Shown here: piece after piece, positions 44,070 to 52,202 of the stretch
Position numbering within the stretch: the first letter of the stretch is position 1
Layout: every line of letters begins with the position of its first letter
Assembly (NCBI GenBank): GCA_023426545.1
Contig: JAFAAN010000010.1
Location: 3,330-67,329 of the forward strand
Reading direction: 5' to 3'
Length of the DNA stretch: 64,000 nt
Source of the DNA: Pseudomonadota bacterium
Lineage (GTDB): Bacteria > Myxococcota > Myxococcia > Myxococcales > Myxococcaceae
Made by a program: the position numbers and the translations under genes
The notes under the pieces: model-generated
The model's input: the letters and a program-made list of their open reading frames with translations, nothing else
What the model was told of the DNA's origin: nothing
Databases searched by the model: none

Positions 44070-44944
44070 GTCCACGGGGCTCGCTGGAGCGGGAGCGGCG
44101 GCAGGCGTACCTGCTGGTGGCGCCGGCGGTGCTGGTGCTGGGCGGCGTGGCGCTGTACCCCATCCTGGCTGCGGTGTGGCTGAGCCTGCACCGCTTCATC
44201 CTCGTCTTCGGCGAGCGGCGCTTCACGGGGCTGGAGAACTACGCGTACCTGCTGGGGGACTCGCGCTTCTGGGCGGCGCTGGGGAACACGGCGTACTTCA
44301 CGGCGGTGGCGGTGACGGTGGAGCTGCTGCTCGCGGTGCCGCTGGCGCTGCTGCTGCAGAAGGCGTCTCCCGGCCGGGGCCTGCTGCGCGCGTCCGTGCT
44401 GGTGCCCTGGGCGATTCCCACCGTGGTGAGCGCGCGGCTGTGGGCGTGGATGTTCAACCCGGAGTACGGCGTCATCAACCGGATGCTGCCAGGGCAGGAC
44501 ATCAACTGGCTGGGCGCGCCGGGGTACGCGCTGCACGCGGCCATCCTGGTGGACGTGTGGAAGACGACGCCCTTCGTGGCGCTGCTGGTGCTCGCGGGGC
44601 TGCAAGGCATCTCCGAGGACCTGTACAAGGCGGCGCGCGTGGACGGGGCGTCGCCGTGGCGGACGTTCGTGTCGCTCACCCTGCCGCTGCTCAAGCCGGC
44701 GCTGCTGCTGGCGTTGCTGTTCCGCTCGCTGGATGCATTCCGGGTGTTCGACGCCATCTACGTGCTGACGGAGGGCGGGCCCGCGAACACGACGGAGACG
44801 CTGAGCATCTACGCGTACAAGACGCTGATGCGCTCGGGGGACTTCGGGTACGGGAGCACGCTGTCGGTGGCGACCTTCCTGTGCGTGGTGGTGCTGGCGG
44901 CGGTGTGGCTGCGCCTGCTGGGGCGCGAGGAGACGGCGCGATGA
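44066..44944 (+). CDS. ABC sugar transporter permease, MalF-type
   Basis: 292 residues. It starts with GTG at 44066 inside the stop of the binding-protein gene (GTGA), with GGGGGAGGGG just upstream. Six membrane spans and the EAA loop EDLYKAARVDGASPWRTFVSLTLPLLKP, which docks the ATPase, identify it as the first permease subunit. It is shorter than E. coli MalF, as in most sugar importers of this type. Confidence 0.92.
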   Translation: MSPRGSLERERRQAYLLVAPAVLVLGGVALYPILAAVWLSLHRFILVFGERRFTGLENYAYLLGDSRFWAALGNTAYFTAVAVTVELLLAVPLALLLQKASPGRGLLRASVLVPWAIPTVVSARLWAWMFNPEYGVINRMLPGQDINWLGAPGYALHAAILVDVWKTTPFVALLVLAGLQGISEDLYKAARVDGASPWRTFVSLTLPLLKPALLLALLFRSLDAFRVFDAIYVLTEGGPANTTETLSIYAYKTLMRSGDFGYGSTLSVATFLCVVVLAAVWLRLLGREETAR

Positions 44945-45753
44945 GGCACCGGCCCGGCCTGGGCACCGCGCTGGCGGTGGTGGCGTTCCTGACCTTCTTC
45001 CTGGGACCCTTCTGCTGGCAGGTGCTGACGAGCCTCTGGCCGGATGGCGAGCTGACACGGCCCTGGCCCTCGCACCTGACGCTGGAGAGCTACGCGAGCG
45101 TGCTGTGGGGCCGGCCCTTCCTGCGCGTGGTGCTGAACTCGCTGTGGGTGGCGACGTTGACGACGGGCTTCTGCCTCACGGTGGGCGCCGCGGCGGCCTT
45201 CGCCCTGGCGAAGCTGGAGTTCCGGGGCCGGGGCCTGCTGCTGAGCGCGGCGCTGGCGGTGAGCATGTTCCCGCCCATCGCCACGGTGAGCCCGCTGTAT
45301 TTGATTCTGCGCGCGGTGGGCCTGCGCGACAGCCTGGTGGGGCTGGCGCTGCCGTATGCGACGTTCGCCCTGCCCCTGACGCTGTGGGTGCTGACGTCGT
45401 TCTTCCGGCAACTGCCCGACGAGCTCTACCGCGCCGCGCGCGTGGACGGCTGCACGCCGTTCCAGGCCTTCTGGCGGGTGCTGTTGCCCCTGGCCGCGCC
45501 CGGGCTGGCGACGACGGCGATCCTCGTCTTCATCTTCGCGTGGAACGAGTTCCTCTACGCGTTGACATTCCTCTCCACGCCGGAGAAGCGCACGGTGCCG
45601 GTGGCCATCAGCCTGTTCGCCAGCGAGCACCGCGAGCCCTGGGGCGAGATTGCCGCGGCCTCCGTCGTGGCCACGCTGCCCCTGGTGGCGCTCACGGTGC
45701 TGTTCCAGCGGCGGATTGTCTCCGGGCTCACCGCGGGGGCGGTGAAGGAGTAG
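44941..45753 (+). CDS. ABC sugar transporter permease, MalG-type
   Basis: 270 residues, starting at ATG 44941, which overlaps the previous stop by 4 bp (ATGA). Six spans and an EAA loop (DELYRAARVDGCTPFQAFWRVLLPLAAPGLAT) are present, followed by FAWNEFLYALTFLSTPEKRTVPVAISLF, the usual MalG ending. With the MalF-type partner it forms the membrane channel. No ATP-binding gene follows; a shared MsmK/UgpC-type ATPase elsewhere in the genome is presumably used. Confidence 0.92.
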   Translation: MRHRPGLGTALAVVAFLTFFLGPFCWQVLTSLWPDGELTRPWPSHLTLESYASVLWGRPFLRVVLNSLWVATLTTGFCLTVGAAAAFALAKLEFRGRGLLLSAALAVSMFPPIATVSPLYLILRAVGLRDSLVGLALPYATFALPLTLWVLTSFFRQLPDELYRAARVDGCTPFQAFWRVLLPLAAPGLATTAILVFIFAWNEFLYALTFLSTPEKRTVPVAISLFASEHREPWGEIAAASVVATLPLVALTVLFQRRIVSGLTAGAVKE

Positions 45754-45763
45754 CGGGCGGGAG

Positions 45764-46051
45764 TCAGTGCTTTCGCGGGGGGCGCGCAGGCTGCGGCGAA
45801 GGTTGGCAGGAGCCGGAGTTGCTCACGAACTCGAATTGGCTCGCGTTGCTCTTCCCTGAAGAGAGGAGCAACAGGAGTTGCTCGGGATGGTCTTGCATCT
45901 GCTCGCGTAGGACGAGGTCGAGGACGGCGTCATGAAGTGTGGAGAGCCTACAGGTCGGGGCTGACGAGGGCGTCTCCGGGAATTCGACCGGGGCGCGGAA
46001 GACACCGGCCCGGGTTCTGGTTTCGGCGTCAATCCAGAGGAGTCAAGGGCT
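45764..46051 (-). pseudogene. Possible 3' remnant of a gene, no start codon
   Basis: On the minus strand a frame reads ...RAGVFRAPVEFPETPS, then LHDAVLDLVLREQMQDHPEQ and SQFEFVSNSGSCQPSP, ending in a stop at 45764-45766. Its third codon positions are mostly G or C and the composition is protein-like. There is no ATG, GTG or TTG that would give more than a short piece, and an in-frame stop lies at about 46049. It may be the tail of a gene truncated where the downstream island was inserted. I recognise no family. The remaining part of the 330-bp gap (45754-46083) shows only an AT-richer stretch before the kinase gene. Confidence 0.3.
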
Positions 46052-46083
46052 GGACTGGAAATGCCCATGAGGCGCAGGCTCTC

Positions 46084-49000
46084 ATGGCCTTGACGCATTC
46101 AACGCAAACACAGGTGGGGCCCTATCGGCTGCTGCATCTGCTCGGCAGCGGTGGAATGGGGCAAGTCTTCGCGGCGGTCCACGAGAGCGTGGGCAATCAG
46201 GTGGCCTTGAAGGTGCTGTCCTCCTCCGCAGCGGCGGATCCGCAGCGCGTCGCGCGTTTCCTCCAAGAAGCACGGGCGCTCGCGCGGCTCGAGCATCCGG
46301 GCGTCGTCCGCATCCTTCACTACGACCGCGTCGAAGGTACTGCGTACCTGGCCATGGAGCACTTGCAGGGGCAGTCGCTCAGGCAGTGGATGCAAGAGCA
46401 GTCGAGCATCCCTCTGTCATCCGCCCTGGCCATCTGTGCGCAGATCGCCACCACCATGGTGGATGTTCATGCCCAGGGAATCGTCCACCGGGATTTGAAG
46501 CCAGAGAACATCTTCCTGTGCCCGGACCCGAGTCTGGCGTTTGGCCATCGCGTCAAGCTGCTGGACTTCGGCATCGCCAAGGTCCCAGATGGGCAGGCGG
46601 ACCTGTTGGCCACGCAGGTCCATACGCATGAAGCCACGTTCATCGGGACGTTCCGATACATGGCGCCGGAGCAGTGCCGGAGCGCCGCGAAGGTGGATGG
46701 GGCTGCGGATGTCTACGCGCTGGGCGTCATCCTCTTCGAGTTGCTCGCGGGGCGGCCTCCTTTCGACGCGGAGGAGCCGGTGCTGGTCATCTCCGCGCAT
46801 CAGCATGAGGAGCCTCCGTCCCTGAAGCAGCTCGTTCCGGCCGTGCCGACAGCGCTCGCCACGCTCATCGCGGACATGTTGGAGAAGCAGCCCTCGGCGC
46901 GCCCGGACATGGCGCGTTGCCAGGCCATGTTCGAGCGCGCCTGGACGCGGGAGTCGGACCTCTGTCCAGTCCCTGGCCTCGCGCCCTTCACGGAGGCGCA
47001 CGCGGAGCTCTTCTTCGGCCGGCAGGAGGAGACCCGGGCGCTGCTCGACCGGCTGGAGGAGGCGCGTCTGGGAACCCGGCGCTGGGTACAGCTGGAGGGG
47101 CCCAGCGGCGTGGGGAAGTCTTCCCTCATCCAGGCCGCGCTGCTGCCGAGACTGAAGGAGCTGTCCTCTGAAGTGGAGCCTCGCTGGCTCATCGCTCCCG
47201 TGCGGCCATCGGACACGCCGCTTCGTCAGCTCGCGGATGCGCTCGTCACGGCATATGCGGCCGTTGGCGTCGTGGGGACGTGTGACGACATCGAGGCAGT
47301 CCTTCGGAGAGGCCCTGTCTCGCTCCATGATTTCGTCATGGCGCATACGCCCAGGGATTGCCGCCTCCTCCTGGTCTTGGAGCCGATGGAGGAGCTGTTC
47401 ACGCTGGGAAGCGCTGACCTGATGACGGTGGATGCCTTGCTTTCGACCGCGCTGGCCGCGCCCGAGACACCGCTGCGACTCTTCACGAGCCTCCGCAGCG
47501 ACTTCATCCACCGGCTCGAGCAGATGCCCTCGCTGCCGCACCACCTCCATGCCGCGGCGCGCTTCCCGCTGCTGCCCATGGGCGACGAGGCCCTGGGAGA
47601 GGTGGTCCAAGGGATGGCGAGCCGCGCGAGACTTCGGCTCAGCGAGGGGCTCGCTGAGCGGATGGTGCGGGATGTCCGGAGCGCGGGCGGCCGCCTCCCG
47701 TTGCTGGGGCATACCTTGCAGAGCATGTGGATGCTCAGTGGAGGGGCTCCGCTGACGCATGAGCACTACGAGCGCCTGGGGGGCGTCGGAGGGGCGCTGG
47801 CCATCCAGGCGGAGGCGCTCCTGGAGAGCCTGGGCGTGAAGGGCAAGCAGCGGGCGAAGTGGCTCCTCCTGGAGCTGGTGCGGGTGGGACGCGGCACGGC
47901 GGACACCCGCCGTCCTCGCTCGCGGAGGGATGTGCTCGCGGCGGCGGGAAACGATGCGCTGGCCGAAGAGGTGCTGCATCGTCTGTCTGGTATCCCGCCA
48001 GGGCGGTCCGTCCTGGAGCACCCGGGACTTCGGCTCATCGTGCTCTCGGGGGACGCAATCCCGTCTCTCCAGCGCGTGGAACTGGTGCATGAAACCTTGC
48101 TGCACAGGGTTCCATCGCTCGCCACCTGGCTGGAGGAGGAGCGCGTCCTGCTGGAGCGACAGGCGGACCTGGAGGGCGTGGCGAATGCCTGGGAACAGGC
48201 GCACCGGCCCCAGGAGGGGCTCCCCACCGGGACACTGCTGGAGCACTACAAGAAAGGGTTCGACACCCCGGGTCGCTGGGATGCGCCCACCCTCAGCCCT
48301 CGCGCGAGGGATTTCCTCTTGGCTGCGGAACGCCTCTCCCGTCATCGCGTCCGAATCAAGTGGTCCCTCCTGGCGGGGGCGGCGCTCGCGGTCTTGGCGA
48401 TTTTCTTCTATGCGGTCCAGGCCGCGCGAGAGCGGCAACACGCTCAAGAGAATCTTCGGCACCTCGTCCAGGTGGCGGACGGCATTTCTGAGGACGCGGA
48501 CTGGCACCTGAGTCGGCTCGCGCACACTCTGGACCTTCGTCTCGGCATGCTCACGAAGCTGGCTTCGTCCCTGACGGGGCTGTCGACAGACGAGCACGCG
48601 CAGCATCCGGTACGCTTGGCCACCATTCGCGTCATGCACCGGTTGGGGGATGTCGCCTACTATGCTGGCTCCCTTGCCATGGCCGAGCAGTGGCTGTTCA
48701 AGGCCCGGCGCATGATTGAGGCGGGGCTCATCGACAAAGACTTTCAATGGCAGCTCGCGCTCAACGACTCCAAATTGGGCAAGGTCGCCATGGCGCGTGG
48801 AAGGTGGGAGCTGGCGGGTGAGCACCTGCTGGCGTCCCTACGGCACATGGAGGGGCAGCCCCAGGTGGGAGTGTCAGCGGAGGATACCCGGCGGAGCCTC
48901 GCGGTGAGCCTGGCGGAACTCGCGGAGCTCAAGTGGGAAGAGGGGCGAATCCGTGATGCCGCGGTGCTGTTGGACCGGGCCATCGAGCTGCATTCCCGAA

Positions 49001-49482
49001 ATCCCGAGGCGTACAACGAGGCGCTGCTCGCGGTGACCTTCGCGCAGCGCGCAGAGGTGGCCATCCAGGAGGGCGCGCTTCAGGCCGCCGAGGCGTTTCT
49101 GGCTCGCGCGCTCCAGCTAGCGCGGCGCGCGGACGCGGCGCAGGGCGGCGAACAGTTCTATCGCTGGCCACTGGGGCGGACCCTGGTCGCGGAGGGGCGC
49201 CTTCATCTGGTGTTGGGCCGCATCCAGGAGGCGGCTGCGAGCCATTCCGAGGCGCGGCGACTGGGGGAGGAGCTTCTCAAGGGTGAACCCTCGAACAAGC
49301 GCTTCGCTCTCATGCACGCGAGCGCACTCCAGGGGGGCGAGGACGTGGCGCGTGCCACGGGGCAGGTGGATGAGGGCGAGGCGCTTCGTCAGGAGCGGTG
49401 TACGCTGGTGAAGCGCTTCCTGGCACAGGACCCGGAGGACGTGCGCTTTCGTGCGCTGTCCTGTGGCGACAACAACCCATAG
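46084..49482 (+). CDS. Membrane Ser/Thr protein kinase fused to STAND-type ATPase and TPR-like repeats
   Basis: 1132 residues from the ATG at 46084 (the frame is open 147 bp further up). The Hanks kinase domain (about 14-285) has the glycine loop LGSGGMGQV, Lys43, HRDLKPEN with Asp137, DFG Asp161 and APE, so it should be active. A P-loop ATPase follows: Walker A GPSGVGKSS at 339-347, the acidic LLLVLEPMEELF strand in the Walker B position, and an AAA/NACHT-like helical part. A membrane span lies at about 758-778, then TPR-like helical repeats to the end. The layout, with a sensor-like repeat tail and a STAND ATPase, is a signal-integration switch. It heads a run that includes a sigma factor, a second kinase and a CD-NTase/SAVED pair, all on the same strand. 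The sigma gene begins 20 bp later. Confidence 0.9.
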   Translation: MALTHSTQTQVGPYRLLHLLGSGGMGQVFAAVHESVGNQVALKVLSSSAAADPQRVARFLQEARALARLEHPGVVRILHYDRVEGTAYLAMEHLQGQSLRQWMQEQSSIPLSSALAICAQIATTMVDVHAQGIVHRDLKPENIFLCPDPSLAFGHRVKLLDFGIAKVPDGQADLLATQVHTHEATFIGTFRYMAPEQCRSAAKVDGAADVYALGVILFELLAGRPPFDAEEPVLVISAHQHEEPPSLKQLVPAVPTALATLIADMLEKQPSARPDMARCQAMFERAWTRESDLCPVPGLAPFTEAHAELFFGRQEETRALLDRLEEARLGTRRWVQLEGPSGVGKSSLIQAALLPRLKELSSEVEPRWLIAPVRPSDTPLRQLADALVTAYAAVGVVGTCDDIEAVLRRGPVSLHDFVMAHTPRDCRLLLVLEPMEELFTLGSADLMTVDALLSTALAAPETPLRLFTSLRSDFIHRLEQMPSLPHHLHAAARFPLLPMGDEALGEVVQGMASRARLRLSEGLAERMVRDVRSAGGRLPLLGHTLQSMWMLSGGAPLTHEHYERLGGVGGALAIQAEALLESLGVKGKQRAKWLLLELVRVGRGTADTRRPRSRRDVLAAAGNDALAEEVLHRLSGIPPGRSVLEHPGLRLIVLSGDAIPSLQRVELVHETLLHRVPSLATWLEEERVLLERQADLEGVANAWEQAHRPQEGLPTGTLLEHYKKGFDTPGRWDAPTLSPRARDFLLAAERLSRHRVRIKWSLLAGAALAVLAIFFYAVQAARERQHAQENLRHLVQVADGISEDADWHLSRLAHTLDLRLGMLTKLASSLTGLSTDEHAQHPVRLATIRVMHRLGDVAYYAGSLAMAEQWLFKARRMIEAGLIDKDFQWQLALNDSKLGKVAMARGRWELAGEHLLASLRHMEGQPQVGVSAEDTRRSLAVSLAELAELKWEEGRIRDAAVLLDRAIELHSRNPEAYNEALLAVTFAQRAEVAIQEGALQAAEAFLARALQLARRADAAQGGEQFYRWPLGRTLVAEGRLHLVLGRIQEAAASHSEARRLGEELLKGEPSNKRFALMHASALQGGEDVARATGQVDEGEALRQERCTLVKRFLAQDPEDVRFRALSCGDNNP

Positions 49483-49502
49483 AGAGAGAGAGGGGGACCG
49501 CG

Positions 49503-50291
49503 ATGACGTCTCGAACCAGTGATGATGAAGCATCGTTCGAGGAACTGCTCCAGCGGGCACGAAACGGCGAGCTCGCCGCGATGGATGCACTGTTTCGCCG
49601 GAGCTGGAAGGCGTTGGAATGGCATGCGTCCAAGAGCCCCGCGCTGGGGCTCCAGGGGGCCCTGCGTCCATCGGACATCTTCCAGCAATCCGCGCTGCGT
49701 GCCTTCGAGAAGCTGGCGTCCTTCCGCGGCCAGACCGAGGGGGAATGGTTCGCCTGGCTCAAGCAGGTCGTCTTCACGCAGTCCATGGACGTCGTCCGCG
49801 AGGATGCGAGAGAGTCGAAGTACGTCCCCGGGGGCATGATAGCCGCGGGAGAGGAGTCTGAGGCCGTTCCCTCTCAGGAGCGGACACCGAGCCAGGTCAC
49901 TGCCCAGTACGAGGATTGGCGACGACTGTTGTCGAAGTTCGCGCTCCTGACATCAGAGCAGCGGGAGGCTTTCTCGCTCTGTTGGTTGGAGGAACTCACC
50001 GTTGAAGAGGCCGCGCGGCGGATGGGGAAGTCGCATGCCGCCGTGTCATCGCTGCTGCAACGGGGCATGAGCACGCTGCGGCGGCAGATGCAGGGAGAGG
50101 AGCGTCCCAGCCAGGAGGACGCCGATGCAAGCGCCGCGTTGGCGGCGTATTTTCGCAGAAGGGACGCGGGAGCGTCTCTGGATGTGGACGCCTTCATCGC
50201 GGAGTACCCGTCATGCGCCAGCCAGCTGCGGGAAGCCTTGGACTGGGTGACGCGGCTGCGTGCGCTCAAGCCCGCCTCCCATTCTGGCTGA
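49503..50291 (+). CDS. ECF-like sigma factor with kinase-type C-terminal extension
   Basis: 262 residues from the ATG at 49503, preceded by GAGAGAGGGGG. Region 2 (about 10-105; GALRPSDIFQQSALRAFEKLASFRGQTEGEWFAWLKQVV) and region 4 (about 148-196; LTSEQREAFSLCWLEELTVEEAARRMGKSHAAVSSLLQRG) form an ECF sigma factor. A 60-residue tail (200-262) contains LDVDAFIAEYPSCASQLREAL, a motif commonly seen flanking Ser/Thr kinase domains rather than in sigma factors. No anti-sigma gene accompanies it. Instead it lies between two kinases, 20 bp after one and 12 bp before the other, which suggests control by phosphorylation. It may direct transcription of the downstream defence genes; this is inference. Confidence 0.88.
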   Translation: MTSRTSDDEASFEELLQRARNGELAAMDALFRRSWKALEWHASKSPALGLQGALRPSDIFQQSALRAFEKLASFRGQTEGEWFAWLKQVVFTQSMDVVREDARESKYVPGGMIAAGEESEAVPSQERTPSQVTAQYEDWRRLLSKFALLTSEQREAFSLCWLEELTVEEAARRMGKSHAAVSSLLQRGMSTLRRQMQGEERPSQEDADASAALAAYFRRRDAGASLDVDAFIAEYPSCASQLREALDWVTRLRALKPASHSG

Positions 50292-50303
50292 GGCACGACC
50301 GGC

Positions 50304-51152
50304 ATGTTGCCTCAAGGGACCCAGGCTGGGGAGTACCGCATCGGACGCCGGGTCGCGGTGGGCGCGATGAGCGATGTCTATGAAGGCCGCGATGCGAGTG
50401 GGGGGCCCGTCGCCATCAAGGTGCTCGCGGCCCGATGGGGCGTTCATGCGGAGATGGTGGCTCGTTTCCTCCAGGAGGCCCAGTCGCTGCTGGCCTTGAG
50501 GCACGTGCATCTGGTGCGGGCGCTGGCGTTCGGTCTCATCGAGGAGAAGCACCCCTATCTCGCCCTGGAGTGGCTACCGAGGGACCTGGACCAGGGGCTC
50601 GCCGATGCGGGCGGCCGTTTCGCGCCTCCTGACTGCACACGCATCGTCCACCAGCTTGCGGAGGTATTGTCCCTGCTTCATGCAAGAGGATGGGTTCATC
50701 GAGACCTGAAGCCGGCCAACGTGCTGCTGGCCTGTGACACACCGGGTTCGATGGACGTCCGGCTGTCGGACCTCGGGCTCGCCAAGCGGGTGGCGGAACC
50801 GGCGGAGACGGCCTCCGGCTTGCCGCTGTCGACCGCGGAAGAAGCCTTGCTGGGAAGCCGGCACTACATGGCGCCGGAGCAGTGGGTGAGCGCCAAGCGG
50901 GTGGGGCCGGAGGTGGATGTCTATGCCCTGGGGGTCCTCTGGTTCCAGATGCTGGCGGGCAGGCTGCCATTCTCCGGCGAGGCCGAGCACGAGCTGATGT
51001 TCCAGCACGTGATGGAGCCGCCTCCCATGCGGTGGCTCGAAGGTGTGGCATCCGAGCCTACCCGCGCGATGGTCGCGCAGATGCTCGATAAGGTGGCGGG
51101 ACGGCGTCCCCCCTTGTCAGACGTGCTCGCGCTGACCTCCGGCGTGGGCTGA
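50304..51152 (+). CDS. Soluble Ser/Thr protein kinase, kinase domain only
   Basis: 282 residues, essentially a bare kinase domain. Lys39 (VAIKV), HRDLKPAN (Asp134), the metal-binding Asp156 in DLG in place of DFG, and APE (APEQWVSAKRVGPEVDVYALG) are present, so catalysis is plausible; the glycine loop (VAVGAMSDVYEG) is slightly unusual. There is no membrane span or sensor domain. The gene follows the sigma factor by 12 bp and probably belongs to its operon; the sigma factor is an obvious candidate substrate. The CD-NTase gene follows after 90 bp. Confidence 0.9.
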   Translation: MLPQGTQAGEYRIGRRVAVGAMSDVYEGRDASGGPVAIKVLAARWGVHAEMVARFLQEAQSLLALRHVHLVRALAFGLIEEKHPYLALEWLPRDLDQGLADAGGRFAPPDCTRIVHQLAEVLSLLHARGWVHRDLKPANVLLACDTPGSMDVRLSDLGLAKRVAEPAETASGLPLSTAEEALLGSRHYMAPEQWVSAKRVGPEVDVYALGVLWFQMLAGRLPFSGEAEHELMFQHVMEPPPMRWLEGVASEPTRAMVAQMLDKVAGRRPPLSDVLALTSGVG

Positions 51153-51242
51153 GCCGCGTCGTTCCTCCTGAAAGTGTGACGGCCGCGATGCCTTTCTCGC
51201 GCCGGGAGCGTCCTCTGGGGAGACGGAACAGGAGGCGCCATC

Positions 51243-52106
51243 ATGATGAGCGTGGGTGAGGCACTGGAGCGGTTCATCAGTTCGTTGGAGCTGACGGAGG
51301 GACAGCGGGACGAGGTCAGCGGGCAGCACACGCGGGTCCGCGAGGAGCTGAGCCGGAGGCTGAGCGGTTGCGAGATGTCCTTTCTATCCGGCTCATACAG
51401 TCGAAGCACCGCCATCCGGCCGCTGCATGACATCGACATCTTCACGGTGGTGGGCCGGGTGGCGTCCACGCCGCCGGAGACGCCGGATGCGGCGCTCAAG
51501 CGGGTTCGTCAGGCGCTCCATGCGGCCTGGCCGAACAAGGAGCTGCCCATCCTCCAGCAGCACTCGGTGCACCTGGAGTTCTCCACGTCAGGCATCGAGT
51601 TCGATGTGGTGCCCGCGTACCAGCATCCCTCTCAGGACATCTTCCTCATCCCTGAGCGGAACACGGGGCGGTGGGTTCGTACCAACCCGCGGATTCACAA
51701 GGAACTGAGCACCGCGGCGAATGAGCGGGCAGGCAAGAAGCTCAAGCCACTCATCAAGGCCGTGAAGCACTGGAATCGCAAGCAGGTCTCCAGTCCTCTG
51801 GGGTCGTTCCACCTGGAGGTGATGAGCTACGAGGCGTTCTCCCAGGCACCCGCCGGATACCTGGAGGGACTCCAGACGCTCTTCGGCTTCCTGGAGAGCC
51901 GGGTGGACAAGACGGTTCGAGACCCCGCCGGTCTGGGAGCGGACGTAGACGCACGGATGACCCCAGGGGAACGACAGGCCGCGCACAACATGCTCCAGGG
52001 AGCGGCCAGGGAGGTGCAGCTTGCGCTGAGTGAGCGTGACGCACGCCTGGAGCAAGCCCACCTCCGGCTCCGGAAGCTCTTCGGCGAGGAATACCGGTAC
52101 CGCTGA
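51243..52106 (+). CDS. CD-NTase (CBASS-type cyclic oligonucleotide synthase)
   Basis: 287 residues, with AGGAGG before the ATG. The nucleotidyltransferase core is intact: LSGSYSRST with Gly50-Ser51, the metal pair Asp63-x-Asp65 in LHDIDIF, and the third acid Asp121 in IEFDVVPAY. A helical C-terminal region (KLKPLIKAVKHWNRKQ and on) completes the OAS-like fold. CD-NTases make cyclic di- or trinucleotides on phage infection and activate an effector. The next gene, 96 bp downstream, has a SAVED domain, the usual sensor for such products. No Cap2/Cap3, HORMA or TRIP13 accessory gene is seen, which would make this a minimal type I CBASS. Which product it makes cannot be read. Confidence 0.88.
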   Translation: MMSVGEALERFISSLELTEGQRDEVSGQHTRVREELSRRLSGCEMSFLSGSYSRSTAIRPLHDIDIFTVVGRVASTPPETPDAALKRVRQALHAAWPNKELPILQQHSVHLEFSTSGIEFDVVPAYQHPSQDIFLIPERNTGRWVRTNPRIHKELSTAANERAGKKLKPLIKAVKHWNRKQVSSPLGSFHLEVMSYEAFSQAPAGYLEGLQTLFGFLESRVDKTVRDPAGLGADVDARMTPGERQAAHNMLQGAAREVQLALSERDARLEQAHLRLRKLFGEEYRYR

Positions 52107-52202
52107 GGCCAGCCGCGGAGGGAGCTGAAAAGTGAATGGCACTGCGATGGGGATTGCATCGTTCTCGCGTCCTTTCTCTTGAGGCCCCTTTCAGGAGAGG
52201 AC

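Noticed and set aside
49503..51152. The sigma factor and small kinase as obligatory parts of the CBASS
   Set aside because: Neither is a known CBASS core or accessory protein. Proximity and shared strand are the only evidence, so I keep the link as a hypothesis.
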